Assembly: GCF_003625485.1 (NCBI RefSeq)
Contig: NZ_RAIR01000003.1
Span: forward strand, 62,001-126,000
From: Butyrivibrio sp. CB08
GTDB taxonomy: Bacteria > Bacillota > Clostridia > Lachnospirales > Lachnospiraceae
DNA length: 64,000 nucleotides
Reading direction: 5' to 3'
The translations under genes were made by a program, and so were the position numbers. The notes under the pieces were generated by a model, which did no database searches, was not told the origin of the DNA, and worked only from the letters and a program-made list of their open reading frames with translations. Every line of letters begins with the position of its first letter. The stretch's first letter is position 1. This document shows, piece by piece, positions 16,204 to 24,239 of this stretch.

Positions 16204-17220
16204 ATGAGCAATAATTATAATCTACTTCTTAAGATTAGGGATAATCTGGAGAATAATCCTTCGTTTATTACGGAGCTTCCGGTAAAGGATATTATAGATT
16301 GCGTTATCTATGAGTTGCATGAAATCAGGCAGTTTTACGAGTCTGAGCATTATGATGCGATTACAAAAGAAATGCTGGAATATGCTTCTGAAATGATGGA
16401 AATGCAGGATGCGGGAGACAGCGTAGGTGCCCTTAAGCTGTTTGACAGTATTTTAAGACAACACAGGATGATTCCTGATGTTGAGTTTGCTCTACCCTTT
16501 ATTGAGAGGGCTAATTATGACAAAGCGCTTAACAGACATATTTTGGAAGGCACTGTTATAGCCATGGGAGATTCTCATTCATGCTTCTTTAGCGGAAATC
16601 AGGACCTGTCGCTTAAGCCAATTCTGAATGATATTAGCACATGTGATCAGCTTGATGGTCATCCATTCACAGTGTTGCATTTAGGACCGTGTCTTGCTTA
16701 CAGCTGTGATAAGTATGGATCTACAAACAGAGTGAGAGAAAAAGTAGAGTGGCTTGAAGGAAACTTTTTCCTTGAGGGAGAAACCATTATTTTTTCTCTT
16801 GGGGAAATCGATGTAAGAACCCAGGTTTATAAACAGGTGCAGTCTGGCAGAGACTACAAAGAAGTAGTGGATGAGATTCTTGAGCATTACATGAAGCTTC
16901 TGTTATGGCTCAAAGAACGTGGCTATAGGGTCATCTGCTACGGACCGATAGGGTCCTTGAAAGATTCAGCCCCCCTTGATGATTACCGCCCGAGAGTGGG
17001 CAGCGAACAACAGCGTAATCAAGCAGGCAGATACTATAATGAGAGGCTCGAAGCGATCTGCAGAGAACAGGGGCTTGAATTCTTTACGCTGTTCTACGAT
17101 ATGGTAAATGATGATAATGAAACTGACGAAAGATTCCTTTCTGGAGATCAGTTTCATCTTGGGCAATATGGATATCAGCTGGCTATAGATAAATTAAGGT
17201 GTCTTGGGCTTGCGTTATAG
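16204..17220 (+). CDS. SGNH/GDSL-type hydrolase (possible glycan O-acyl esterase or transferase)
   Basis: A 338-residue protein with a ~115-residue helical N-terminal extension and an SGNH hydrolase domain from ~117: AMGDSHS (block I, nucleophile Ser), SLGEIDV (block III, oxyanion residue replaced in part by Glu), and DQFHL (block V, Asp and His of the triad) near residue 318. SGNH proteins in glycan loci remove or add O-acetyl groups. There is no signal peptide, so it acts in the cytoplasm, before export of the modified flagellin or lipid-linked sugar. It is the first gene of a unit with neuB, neuA-HAD, a large glycosyltransferase and phosphonopyruvate decarboxylase. The substrate is not known. 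Confidence 0.7.
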   Translation: MSNNYNLLLKIRDNLENNPSFITELPVKDIIDCVIYELHEIRQFYESEHYDAITKEMLEYASEMMEMQDAGDSVGALKLFDSILRQHRMIPDVEFALPFIERANYDKALNRHILEGTVIAMGDSHSCFFSGNQDLSLKPILNDISTCDQLDGHPFTVLHLGPCLAYSCDKYGSTNRVREKVEWLEGNFFLEGETIIFSLGEIDVRTQVYKQVQSGRDYKEVVDEILEHYMKLLLWLKERGYRVICYGPIGSLKDSAPLDDYRPRVGSEQQRNQAGRYYNERLEAICREQGLEFFTLFYDMVNDDNETDERFLSGDQFHLGQYGYQLAIDKLRCLGLAL

Positions 17221-17311
17221 CTCGATACCAAAATCGGCAATCATTACCGGCTTTTCTTTGACATTAAAAAGTTGAACCAATGGAGATTCTTATTCTTGAA
17301 AGGAGAAGGAT

Positions 17312-18190
17312 ATGAGTACACAGATCAAAATAGGTGACAGGCTTGTAGGAGAAGGCTGTGCACCTTACTTTATTGCGGAGATTGGTATCAATCATAATGG
17401 TGAGCTGAGCAATGCAAAAAGACTGATAGACGCATCTTTCGCAATTGGCTGGGACTGCGTCAAGTTTCAAAAGAGAACTCCTGACATAGCAGTTCCTGAA
17501 GCACAAAAAAGTGTCATGCGATCAACTCCCTGGGGGGAGATGACATACCTTGATTACAAAAAACGAATCGAATTTGGACAGGCAGAATATGACTATATAG
17601 ATAAATACTGTAAGGAGAAACCTATTGCGTGGACTGCATCACCATGGGATATGCCTAGTCTGGAGTTTCTGCTTCAGTATGATATTCCTTTTATCAAATT
17701 GGCTTCTGCAACTAATGGCAGTGATGAACTTATCAGAGCTGCTTGCAAATCCGGTAAGACGGTAATAATGTCCACAGGAATGTGCACCCAGGAAGAATTG
17801 GACAAATCCGTGTCGTTACTAGAAGACTTAAGTGATGGCAATTATGCTCTTCTTCATACCAATTCAGTTTATCCTGCCCCGGTGGATAGTCTTAATCTCA
17901 ATTACATTAAGACGCTAAAAGACAGATACCACTGCGTTGTTGGATATAGTGGACATGAGCAGAATCTTGAACCCACAGTGGCAGCAGTAACACTCGGAGC
18001 ATCGATCGTTGAGAGACATGTAACTCTCTCTCACAACATGTGGGGCACGGATCAGAAAGCGAGTCTGGAAATAAACGCCATGTTCATGCTTTATAACAGA
18101 TGTAGAGATATAGGAACAATGCTTGGAGACGGAGAGAAGAAGCTGGGAGACGATGAGCTTGTTGTGAGAAAGAAGCTCCGAGTTGAGTGA
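17312..18190 (+). CDS. NeuB-family nonulosonate synthase, lacking the SAF domain
   Basis: A 292-residue NeuB TIM barrel: FIAEIGINHNGELSNAKRLI at the N-terminus, FQKRTPD, TASPWDMPSLEFL, IKLASATN, VIMSTGMCT, LLHTNSVYPAP, GYSGHE and ERHVTL. These residues bind PEP, Mn2+ and the aldose. The enzyme condenses PEP with an N-acetylated or plain hexose (or its 6-phosphate) to a nine-carbon keto acid. Bacterial NeuB, LegI and PseI are ~335-350 aa with a C-terminal antifreeze-like (SAF) domain that closes the neighbouring active site. That domain is absent here. Shorter synthases of this kind include Kdn-9-phosphate synthases. No PseBCFHG, LegBCF or NeuC gene is nearby. GAAAGGAG precedes the start. Confidence 0.85.
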   Translation: MSTQIKIGDRLVGEGCAPYFIAEIGINHNGELSNAKRLIDASFAIGWDCVKFQKRTPDIAVPEAQKSVMRSTPWGEMTYLDYKKRIEFGQAEYDYIDKYCKEKPIAWTASPWDMPSLEFLLQYDIPFIKLASATNGSDELIRAACKSGKTVIMSTGMCTQEELDKSVSLLEDLSDGNYALLHTNSVYPAPVDSLNLNYIKTLKDRYHCVVGYSGHEQNLEPTVAAVTLGASIVERHVTLSHNMWGTDQKASLEINAMFMLYNRCRDIGTMLGDGEKKLGDDELVVRKKLRVE

Positions 18191-18236
18191 AACGTATCAG
18201 CAGATAACATGACATTCTTAAGAGGTGCTGTGGTAA

Positions 18237-19403
18237 ATGAATGTAGCATTAATACCGGTTCGCGGTGGAAGTAAATCAATTCCTTTGAAGAATATTAAGA
18301 ACATATGCGGGAAGCCGCTGGTTTACTGGACTGCCAGGGCTGCCTGTGAGTGCCAGTACATAAACGAAGTGTATATTGCAACAGATAGCATCGATATCAA
18401 GCGAGCCGTTGAATCATTTTGTGAAAGTGAAAAAGAACTGTTCCAAAAACTTAAGGTTGTTGACAGAGATCCGGAAAATGCAACAGACTCTGCTTCTACG
18501 GAGTCGGTCATGTTGGAATTTTCAAGCGGCCGCGATTTTGACAACATCGTACTGATCCAGGCAACATCTCCGTTACTGACATGTGAAGATCTGGATGGAG
18601 GATTCAAGCTGTATGATGAGGCGAGAACAGACAGCGTTTTGTCTGTTGTAAGGCAAAAGAGATTTCTCTGGCAGGAAGATCAGAATGGTTTTGCGAATCC
18701 GTCAAATTATGATGTTTTTAATCGCCCAAGACGACAGGATTTTGATGGATATTTGATGGAAAACGGGGCATTTTATATTACATCCAAGCAGCTTCTGGAA
18801 AAGACAAAAAACAGAATAGCTGGAAATATCAGAGCCTATGAGATGCCGGAAGATAGTGCGTTGGAGATAGATGAGCCGGATGATTTTCTTATCATAGAAA
18901 AGCTCCTGCAGAAAAGACTCTGTGGTCAGACAGATGCTCGTAATAAGAACATCAAAATGGTAGTCACAGATTGTGATGGCTGTCTTACTGACGGAGGAAT
19001 GTATTATTCTGAGAATGGCGATGAGCTTAAGAAGTTTAATACAAAAGATGGTATGGCCCTGGCAAGGCTCAAGGAGCGAGGCGTGGTAACAGGAATAATT
19101 ACCGGTGAGTTGAGAAAACTCAATGAGCGCCGCGCCGCTAAGCTTCATATGGATTTCCTGGAAGGAGGAGTTGCTGATAAAGCTTCTGTTCTCAAGGAAG
19201 TCTGCAGCAGATATGGTATCGCACTTGACGAGGTACTGTATATCGGGGATGATCTTAATGATGTCGCTGCATCGAAGTTGGCCGGAGTATCTGCATGCCC
19301 TAAAGATGCTGATAAATCGGTTAAGAAGGTTGTTGACTATATTTCCTGTTACTGTGGCGGACACGGGGCAGTACGAGATATTATTGATCATTTTTTTGAA
19401 TAG
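18237..19403 (+). CDS. CMP-nonulosonate synthetase fused to a KdsC-like phosphatase
   Basis: A 388-residue fusion. Residues 1-~225 are a NeuA-type cytidylyltransferase: IPVRGGSKSIPLKNI (CTP loop), VYWTARAA, IQATSPL, and RPRRQD. Residues ~235-388 are a HAD phosphatase of the KdsC/Kdn-9-phosphatase kind: VTDCDGCLTDG (DxD nucleophile), GIITGE, YIGDDLNDV. The same order occurs in animal CMAS proteins and in some bacteria. A natural reading is that the upstream synthase makes a 9-phosphate, the HAD part removes it and the NeuA part activates the free acid with CTP for the Maf transferase. The HAD part could be structural only, as in vertebrate CMAS, but its DxD motif is intact. Confidence 0.87.
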   Translation: MNVALIPVRGGSKSIPLKNIKNICGKPLVYWTARAACECQYINEVYIATDSIDIKRAVESFCESEKELFQKLKVVDRDPENATDSASTESVMLEFSSGRDFDNIVLIQATSPLLTCEDLDGGFKLYDEARTDSVLSVVRQKRFLWQEDQNGFANPSNYDVFNRPRRQDFDGYLMENGAFYITSKQLLEKTKNRIAGNIRAYEMPEDSALEIDEPDDFLIIEKLLQKRLCGQTDARNKNIKMVVTDCDGCLTDGGMYYSENGDELKKFNTKDGMALARLKERGVVTGIITGELRKLNERRAAKLHMDFLEGGVADKASVLKEVCSRYGIALDEVLYIGDDLNDVAASKLAGVSACPKDADKSVKKVVDYISCYCGGHGAVRDIIDHFFE

Positions 19404-19454
19404 CACATTGATCTTTGGAATCACATGTCTATTGAGAATCATGGGAGGAATGCC

Positions 19455-21971
19455 ATGAACACCGAAAAACATTTTGATGTACTCATCGTTGTAACACCTG
19501 CAGACTGCGAGAGGCTTCTGCCTCTTTATCCCAGGCTGGTGGCTAATTTTGACTATGGCAATCTGTGCTTTATCGGATCTGCCGGAGTTGGCGATCTGGT
19601 AAAAAGCAGTGCTATTGCGGATAGGGCAGGCTGGGTGGACGAAAACGACATCGTGCCATTTGATGATGTCCATGCATGTATGACAAGAAGGCTTGAGCCC
19701 ATCCTGCAGGGAAAGGCCCTGCCAAGAGGAGTTACCGGATGGTACTACCAGCAGTTCCTTAAGATGCAATATTCCGCCATCTGTAAGGACGAGTACTACA
19801 TGGTCTGGGACGGAGATACTATCCCCTGCCGCAAGATAAACATGTTCAGTACCGAGTCCGGACAGCCCTATCTTGACCTAAAGCATGAGCACCACCCTGA
19901 GTATTTCGAGACCATGGGTAAGCTCCTGCCAGGATTTGGCAAGGTGATCGAGAGGTCTTTTATCTCTGAGCACATGCTGTTTAAGTGCGATATCATGCGC
20001 GGCCTTATCGCGGACATTGAAAAGAATGACTCAATCCCTGGAGTGAAGTTCTGGGAGAAGATCATTAATGCAATAGAGCCGGAAAAGATATATGACTCTG
20101 CTTTTAGTGAATTTGAAACCTATGGAACTTATGTTGCTCTAAAACATCCGTCTGTATACCGCCTCAGGGAGTGGCATTCTTTTAGACTTGGCGGATCCTT
20201 CTACGAGATCGATACTATCACTGATGGCGATTTTAGCTGGCTTGGTGTGGATTTTGACGCAATCTCTTTTGAAAAAGGACAGACTGTTCTGGAAGAGAAC
20301 AAGGGATATTTTGACAACCCAGAGGTCCAGGCCAAGATTTCTGCCAGGAAACTTCTTCAGGCCGCCCAGATGGAGTACAAGGACGGTTACAAGGAGGTTT
20401 GGGAGGATGACGCTGCAGCAGCTGCCGCTAACGTCAGGGCAGGAAGCTATGGAACCGGAAGAGGCGCAGAAGACAAGACGCTTATTGTAGTTGCAACCCA
20501 CAACGAACCTGATCTTGTAAAAAGAAATCTCGACAGCATCCAGGATACTCTGAAGCCCGAAAGCTACAAGGTGGTGGCCGTAGACAAAGATGCTGGATTT
20601 GTCGCTGCTTGTAATCAGGCGGTAAAAGCCAGTGTTGGTACTGAGTTTGAAGGGGCGGATGTATTTCTTTTAAGTAGTGATACCTGTCTGGTGTACGATT
20701 CACTGTATTTTTTGAGGCAGGCGCTTTATGCAGAAGATGACATAGGAGCTGTGGGATGCCTCTCAAACTGTGCGGCCAACAAGCAGCAGATGGATGTTGT
20801 ATTTGATACTGTTGATGAATATATAAAGTTTGGCGAGAAGGTTAACGTACCCACAGCAAATCCATGCCTTGAAAGGGTGAGACTCTCGTCCTTCGCCATG
20901 CTGATAAGACGCAATGTCTGGGATGAGATTGGCGGGCTGGATGAGGACTTTGCGCCGGGATATTATGCAGATGATGCGCTGTCTCTGGAAATTCTGAAAA
21001 AGGGCTACAGGCTTGAAATTGTAAGAAACAGCTTTATTTATTGCGAAGGCAGTCAGGGCGGTGCAGATGCTGATTTTGATGATGCTTTAGAGGAGCAGCA
21101 TCAGCTCTTTTTACAGAAATACGGATTCGATATTTCGCAGTACGCTTACGCCAGCGGAACAGTTATATCCCAGATACCATACGGACCAAATGACAGATTT
21201 GCAGTACTGCATTTTGGTTGCGGACTGGGATCAGAGCTTAAGGCGATAAGGAGTCTTTTCCCATACAGTGATCTCTATGGCGTTGAGACAAATGGAAAGC
21301 TATTCGATATCGTCAGGAAAACGGAAAAGGTATTCGCGGGAATTGATGAGCTATTGGAGTTCATCGACGTGCAGTTCTTTAATGTGCTGATCGTGGAAAA
21401 CGATACCCTTGCTGAGATGGATCAGGAGGAGCGAAACATTCTCGGTGCGCTTATGATGCCCAATCCGGTGGTTATTGTTGGAAACGACAGACTGGAAAAC
21501 TTCCCATACGAGAAAATCAAGCTGATCATATGGGGGATGGATAACACCTTTTGGCAGGGAGTCAGGAACGAGGGAGAGGTGATTCTGCCCATGTCCAACG
21601 CAGACCTTGTGAAAAACGCTGCGGATCACGGCGTAGTGAGTAGCGTGTTCGCACGTGATGATGAGGCAGCGGTTTTTGAGGAACTGGAAGGTGCCAGGGT
21701 GGCTGACATGTTTGTGTTTAACACCATCAGTCCTGATGCCAGTGTGGCTATGGTAGCAGATAAGATACGCATGATGGGACTTGAGCCTTCAGATGTTTTG
21801 TTTGTGGATGCAGATCCGGAGACACTTATAGCGGTAAAAGAACTAATGGAAGACGCTATGACAGCTGACACGGATATAATTCCGTATCTGGCTAATTTCT
21901 TTGCGAAGACTAAGGCAACTGACATAGAACACTCAAAACTTGCGTATTACAATGAACTGCAGGAAAAATGA
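19455..21971 (+). CDS. Giant glycosyltransferase fusion with FkbH-like HAD domain
   Basis: An 838-residue protein with four recognisable parts. The first, ~1-300, is a DUF6492-type glycosyltransferase (DCERLLPLYPRL, WYYQQFLKMQYS, YYMVWDGDTIP). The second, ~345-560, is a GT2 domain (TLIVVATHNEPDLVKRNL, VDKDAGFVAACNQAV, SSDT, GGLDEDFAPGYYADDALS). The third, ~590-690, is Rossmann-like with LHFGCGLGSEL, like a worn methyltransferase. The fourth, ~695-830, is a HAD domain with WGMDNTFWQGV, like FkbH (normally LDLDNTLW), whose first catalytic Asp is replaced by Gly-Met. It may build the sugar to which nonulosonate or AEP is added. The start is at 19455 after GGGAGG (an ATG at 19425 lacks a ribosome site). 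It lies 17 bp before the decarboxylase gene. Confidence 0.75.
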   Translation: MNTEKHFDVLIVVTPADCERLLPLYPRLVANFDYGNLCFIGSAGVGDLVKSSAIADRAGWVDENDIVPFDDVHACMTRRLEPILQGKALPRGVTGWYYQQFLKMQYSAICKDEYYMVWDGDTIPCRKINMFSTESGQPYLDLKHEHHPEYFETMGKLLPGFGKVIERSFISEHMLFKCDIMRGLIADIEKNDSIPGVKFWEKIINAIEPEKIYDSAFSEFETYGTYVALKHPSVYRLREWHSFRLGGSFYEIDTITDGDFSWLGVDFDAISFEKGQTVLEENKGYFDNPEVQAKISARKLLQAAQMEYKDGYKEVWEDDAAAAAANVRAGSYGTGRGAEDKTLIVVATHNEPDLVKRNLDSIQDTLKPESYKVVAVDKDAGFVAACNQAVKASVGTEFEGADVFLLSSDTCLVYDSLYFLRQALYAEDDIGAVGCLSNCAANKQQMDVVFDTVDEYIKFGEKVNVPTANPCLERVRLSSFAMLIRRNVWDEIGGLDEDFAPGYYADDALSLEILKKGYRLEIVRNSFIYCEGSQGGADADFDDALEEQHQLFLQKYGFDISQYAYASGTVISQIPYGPNDRFAVLHFGCGLGSELKAIRSLFPYSDLYGVETNGKLFDIVRKTEKVFAGIDELLEFIDVQFFNVLIVENDTLAEMDQEERNILGALMMPNPVVIVGNDRLENFPYEKIKLIIWGMDNTFWQGVRNEGEVILPMSNADLVKNAADHGVVSSVFARDDEAAVFEELEGARVADMFVFNTISPDASVAMVADKIRMMGLEPSDVLFVDADPETLIAVKELMEDAMTADTDIIPYLANFFAKTKATDIEHSKLAYYNELQEK

Positions 21972-21988
21972 GAAGGAGACCTGGTTAA

Positions 21989-23110
21989 ATGAAAGTACAA
22001 TCTTTTGTAGATATCCTTGGAGCGGATTTTTATACCGGAGTGCCGGATTCACAGTTGAAGGCTTTGTGCAATTATCTGATGGATGTTTATGGGATTGATC
22101 CCAAACATCATATCATAGCTGCCAATGAGGGAAATTGTGCAGCACTGGCAGCTGGATACCATCTGGCGACAGGTAAGATTCCGGTTGTCTATATGCAGAA
22201 CTCCGGGGAGGGAAATATCATTAACCCGGTTGCAAGTCTTTTGAATAATAAGGTATATGCCATGCCAGTGATCTTCGTGATTGGATGGCGTGGAGAACCA
22301 GGGATACATGATGAGCCTCAGCATATTTATCAGGGAGAAGTGACCACGAGGCTTCTTGAAGACATGGGAATCGATTACTTTGTTGTTGGACCAGAAACGA
22401 CAGAAGATGACATTAAGGCTTCTATGGAGCGATTCAGGACCAAGCTGGATCAGGGACTTGATGTGGCGTTCGTGATACGCAAAGGAGCGTTAACAGATGC
22501 TCCAAAGGTGAAATACAGCAATGAGAATACCATGCTCAGAGAGGAAATAATTCGGCACATAGTGAAGTTTTCCGGGGAGGATCCTATTGTCTCAACTACT
22601 GGAAAAGCAAGCCGTGAGCTCTTTGAAACCCGTGTGGCTAACGGTCAGTCTCATAAGTATGATTTCCTGACTGTAGGATCAATGGGACATTCTAGTTCAA
22701 TAGCTCTTGGAATTGCCTTAAATAAGCCGGGACAGCGCATCTGGTGTGTGGATGGAGATGGTGCTGTGCTGATGCATATGGGGGCTATGGCTGTTATTGG
22801 TTCAAATAAGCCTTCAAATCTGGTGCATGTTGTTATCAATAATGGTGCGCATGAAACTGTTGGAGGAATGCCTACAGTTGCAGAGAACATTGACCTTGTG
22901 GGGATGGCTAAGGCCTGTGGTTATCCGAATGCAGTAAGTGTGAATACGTTTGATGATCTGGACCAGGAGCTTGCTTTGGCCGCTAGCAGGGATGAATTGT
23001 CATTTATTGAGGTGAAATGCTCTATCGGAGCCCGCGAGGACCTTGGACGTCCAACCACAACGGCTATTGAAAATAAGCGTAATTTTATGGAGTACCTTAA
23101 AACAATGTGA
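21989..23110 (+). CDS. Phosphonopyruvate decarboxylase
   Basis: A 373-residue ThDP enzyme with the Ppd arrangement: PYR domain first (FYTGVPDSQLKAL, AANEGNCAALAAGYHLATGK with the cofactor Glu, YMQNSGEGNIINP), then the PP domain (VGSMGHSSSIALGIAL, cofactor motif GDGAVLMHMGAMAVI ending in INNGAHETVGG). Length and motifs match Ppd (~370-380 aa) rather than three-domain acetolactate synthases. It turns phosphonopyruvate into phosphonoacetaldehyde, pulling the unfavourable PEP mutase reaction forward. Its product is the substrate of the transaminase encoded ~10 kb upstream. AAGGAGACC precedes the start. It ends the nonulosonate unit and is followed by a clear terminator. Confidence 0.92.
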   Translation: MKVQSFVDILGADFYTGVPDSQLKALCNYLMDVYGIDPKHHIIAANEGNCAALAAGYHLATGKIPVVYMQNSGEGNIINPVASLLNNKVYAMPVIFVIGWRGEPGIHDEPQHIYQGEVTTRLLEDMGIDYFVVGPETTEDDIKASMERFRTKLDQGLDVAFVIRKGALTDAPKVKYSNENTMLREEIIRHIVKFSGEDPIVSTTGKASRELFETRVANGQSHKYDFLTVGSMGHSSSIALGIALNKPGQRIWCVDGDGAVLMHMGAMAVIGSNKPSNLVHVVINNGAHETVGGMPTVAENIDLVGMAKACGYPNAVSVNTFDDLDQELALAASRDELSFIEVKCSIGAREDLGRPTTTAIENKRNFMEYLKTM

Positions 23111-23152
23111 TTGGGATATATGCCATATATGAAAATTTGAAAAAATAACTTT

Positions 23153-23190
23153 CAAACCTTGTTGCAATATTGTAACAAGGTTTCATTTTG
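23153..23190 (+). terminator. Rho-independent terminator after the nonulosonate/Ppd operon
   Basis: Arms AAACCTTGTTGCAA (23154-23167) and TTGTAACAAGGTTT (23170-23183) pair with one G-U, followed by CATTTTG. The stem is strong and the T run short. Confidence 0.75.
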
Positions 23191-23202
23191 TACAAAAAAT
23201 GA

Positions 23203-23229
23203 TAAGTTTTGGGGTTATTTTTTCGGTAA
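23203..23229 (+). promoter_or_regulatory. Weak sigma-28-like promoter before the flagellin-like gene
   Basis: TAAGTTTT beginning at 23203, then 15 bases after TAAG, then TTCGGTAA (23222-23229). The -35 part is good and the -10 part matches 5 of 8 bases of GCCGATAA. The spacing is exact, which makes chance less likely. Confidence 0.5.
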
Positions 23230-23291
23230 TTCTGTGCTACGTTTAACGTGAGTAGCAATGTTTTGTTTTTTTATATTAAGGAGGCTACGAA

Positions 23292-24071
23292 ATGAGTGGA
23301 ATTTCAGCAGTTGGAAGCGGTTCATCAGTATATAGTGCATACGGTTCATATGGCACAGTTGCTAATGGAGGAGCTCTTACTACAGCAGCTCAGGATGCAG
23401 CAGGACTTGCAATAGATCAGAGGACTGAGGCACAGACAAGAGGTCTTGATCAGGGAACAGAGAATCTTAAGGATGCAAAGTCTGCTCTTAATATTGAGGA
23501 TGGAGCTCTTGATCAGGTTACAGATTACCTCCAGAATATCAGAGAGCTTGCTCTTCGCGCATCAAATGAAACTCTTGGTGCAGAAGAGAAAGGGTACATT
23601 CAGGTTCAGATCGATCAGTATCTGCAGGGAATTGATGATATTGCCAATCAGACTACTTTTAACGAGAAGAAGCTTCTGGATGGTTCTGAAAATGGCTTGA
23701 GTATAGCAAATGGCAGCGGTAGCAATGTGGAAATTGCTACAGGCAACAGCACAGTTGATAGCCTTGGCCTTAGCGGTTTCAATGTTACAGGTGGAAGTGT
23801 CGACCTTAAAGCCGTTGACGATGCTCTTAAATCTGTTCAGAGCTTAAGGACAGATGTTGGTGCAGATACAAACAGAGTTGAATACGCTGCAGGTTATAAT
23901 ACTAAAGCATCATTGGAACTTAACGGTTTCAGAATGGATGGTGACGAGGATCGTGCCATGAAGGCTCTTCAGAATATCAAGTCTAAACAGGTCCTTGATC
24001 AGTACCAGATGATGCTTCAGAAGAAGCAGCAGGAAGACGAAGAAAAGAAAGGCCAGATGTTCTTCGCATAA
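23292..24071 (+). CDS. Atypical flagellin-like protein with altered ends
   Basis: A 259-residue protein whose D1 helices are plainly flagellin: AAQDAAGLAIDQRTEAQTRGL (compare ADDAAGLAISEKMRRQVRGL), then ENLKDAKSALNIEDGAL, LQNIRELALRASNETL, IQVQIDQYLQGIDDIANQTTFNEKKLLDG. On the C-terminal side it has VQSLRTDVGADTNRVEYA. The two ends differ. The D0 N-terminus is replaced by ~35 Ser/Gly/Tyr-rich residues, and the C-terminus is a Lys/Glu/Gln-rich tail (LQKKQQEDEEKKGQMFFA) instead of the usual LSLLQ end. D0 is needed for polymerisation and export, so it may be a minor cap or junction subunit, a regulator binding FliS or CsrA-FliW, or a relic. GGAGG precedes the start. Its own terminator follows. 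Confidence 0.8.
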   Translation: MSGISAVGSGSSVYSAYGSYGTVANGGALTTAAQDAAGLAIDQRTEAQTRGLDQGTENLKDAKSALNIEDGALDQVTDYLQNIRELALRASNETLGAEEKGYIQVQIDQYLQGIDDIANQTTFNEKKLLDGSENGLSIANGSGSNVEIATGNSTVDSLGLSGFNVTGGSVDLKAVDDALKSVQSLRTDVGADTNRVEYAAGYNTKASLELNGFRMDGDEDRAMKALQNIKSKQVLDQYQMMLQKKQQEDEEKKGQMFFA

Positions 24072-24124
24072 TAACTTTTGAATTAGATGCTTAAATACTG
24101 GGAGGTATTTAAAATAGGGGGCTA

Positions 24125-24160
24125 GAGCGTGAGCAGATCATAAATCTGCTTGCGCTCATT
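24125..24160 (+). terminator. Likely terminator after the flagellin-like gene
   Basis: GAGCGTGAGCAGAT (24125-24138) can pair with ATCTGCTTGCGCTC (around 24143-24156), apart from a two-base internal mismatch. The tail is ATTTATTATG, a weak T run. Confidence 0.6.
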
Positions 24161-24239
24161 TATTATGCCTTTGTTTTTTGTGCGGCGATAGTGTTTGATA
24201 GTGTAAAATAAAGATAGAAAAGTACAGAGGAACAAGCTG

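Noticed and set aside
18702..19769. 355-codon minus-strand open frame
   Set aside because: It is fully antisense to the NeuA-HAD fusion and the start of the large glycosyltransferase, both with intact motifs. The composition is typical of a shadow frame.
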